Of a DNA stretch of 45,031 nt, positions 44,935 through 45,031 are shown one piece after another (position 1 is the stretch's first letter; every line of letters starts with the position of its first letter). The translations under genes were made by a program, and so were the position numbers. Source of the DNA: Centipeda periodontii DSM 2778 (lineage in GTDB: Bacteria > Bacillota > Negativicutes > Selenomonadales > Selenomonadaceae); NCBI RefSeq assembly GCF_000213975.1, contig NZ_GL892076.1, positions 548,219-593,249 of the forward strand, read 5' to 3'. A model generated the notes under the pieces. That model did no database searches, was not told the DNA's origin, and saw nothing but the letters and a program-made list of their open reading frames with translations.

Positions 44935-45031
44935 CTTACGCGGTCCCCCTCCCCCGTACCGACGGGGGAGGCTAGGATTATGGCATCTTAGCTTCCCCCG
45001 CCAGAGCGGGGGAAGTGGCGAGCGTAGCGAG
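44935..45031. repeat. REP-like palindromes at the window end
   Basis: Two G/C hairpins (CCTCCCCCGTACCGACGGGGG and CTTCCCCCGCCAGAGCGGGGG) separated by an AT-richer spacer and followed by GTGGCGAGCGTAGCGAG. A related hairpin with GCCCCCGCTGTGGCGGGGAG lies at about 34039-34065 between recF and the DUF721 gene. They look like REP elements; the unit continues beyond the window. Confidence 0.6.

Overview
The window is a GC-rich chromosomal segment around the replication origin of a Negativicutes bacterium, most likely an oral Selenomonas or Centipeda relative. I infer this from the gene content (Firmicutes-type dnaA-dnaN-S4-recF-gyrB next to rpmH-rnpA-yidD-yidC-jag-mnmE, with the codon use of a diderm firmicute), not from a database match. 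No rRNA or tRNA genes were recognised.

Layout. 0-7.1 kb, minus strand: mnmG, a dCMP deaminase, two tandem small-toxin/antisense-RNA modules, an exported Kelch-type mutarotase (NanM-like), a flavoprotein and an MgtC-like membrane protein. 7.1-7.46 kb: an intergenic region packed with DnaA boxes. 7.46-15.9 kb: CYTH protein, LCP protein, malic enzyme, a third toxin module, a TPR glycosyltransferase and gyrA. 15.96-24.1 kb, minus strand: a complete sialic-acid/amino-sugar catabolic cluster, in transcription order nagB, nagA, nanE, nanA, a sodium:solute symporter, yhcH, nanK and an RpiR regulator. 24.2-30.1 kb: an accessory island with three cas-less CRISPR arrays, two type II toxin-antitoxin pairs, type I toxin/antitoxin pieces, and an operon of an NAD(P)-binding protein, a zinc macrodomain and a class M sirtuin (frameshifted). 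30.1-38.3 kb, minus strand: a hypothetical gene, gyrB, a DciA-like protein, recF, yaaA, dnaN and dnaA. 36.55-38.67 kb holds the origin, with DnaA boxes on both sides of dnaA and a DnaA-trio motif in the dnaA-dnaN gap. 38.67-43.0 kb, plus strand: rpmH, rnpA, yidD, yidC, jag, mnmE. 43-45 kb: an Rrf2 regulator, an unknown gene and a DUF1659/DUF2922 pair.

The most unusual structure is in the island. Each CRISPR array is built as promoter, leader, repeats, degenerate last repeat, hairpin, then a sigma-70 promoter that in the best copy drives an antisense RNA against the 3' end of a convergent 22-residue membrane toxin gene. All three arrays share this 3' flank, and a collapsed copy at 26.55 kb joins the leader promoter directly to the toxin 5' region. 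This suggests that array and type I toxin-antitoxin module travel as one unit. Stand-alone relatives of the toxin module sit at 2.5, 2.8 and 11.0 kb.

Working together: sialic acid would be imported by the symporter, cleaved by NanA, phosphorylated by NanK, epimerised by NanE, deacetylated by NagA and deaminated by NagB to fructose-6-phosphate. The exported mutarotase could supply the right anomer. The window is also rich in short dispersed repeats: a Tc1-type MITE, a roughly 200-bp hairpin element, and shared terminator-like palindromes.
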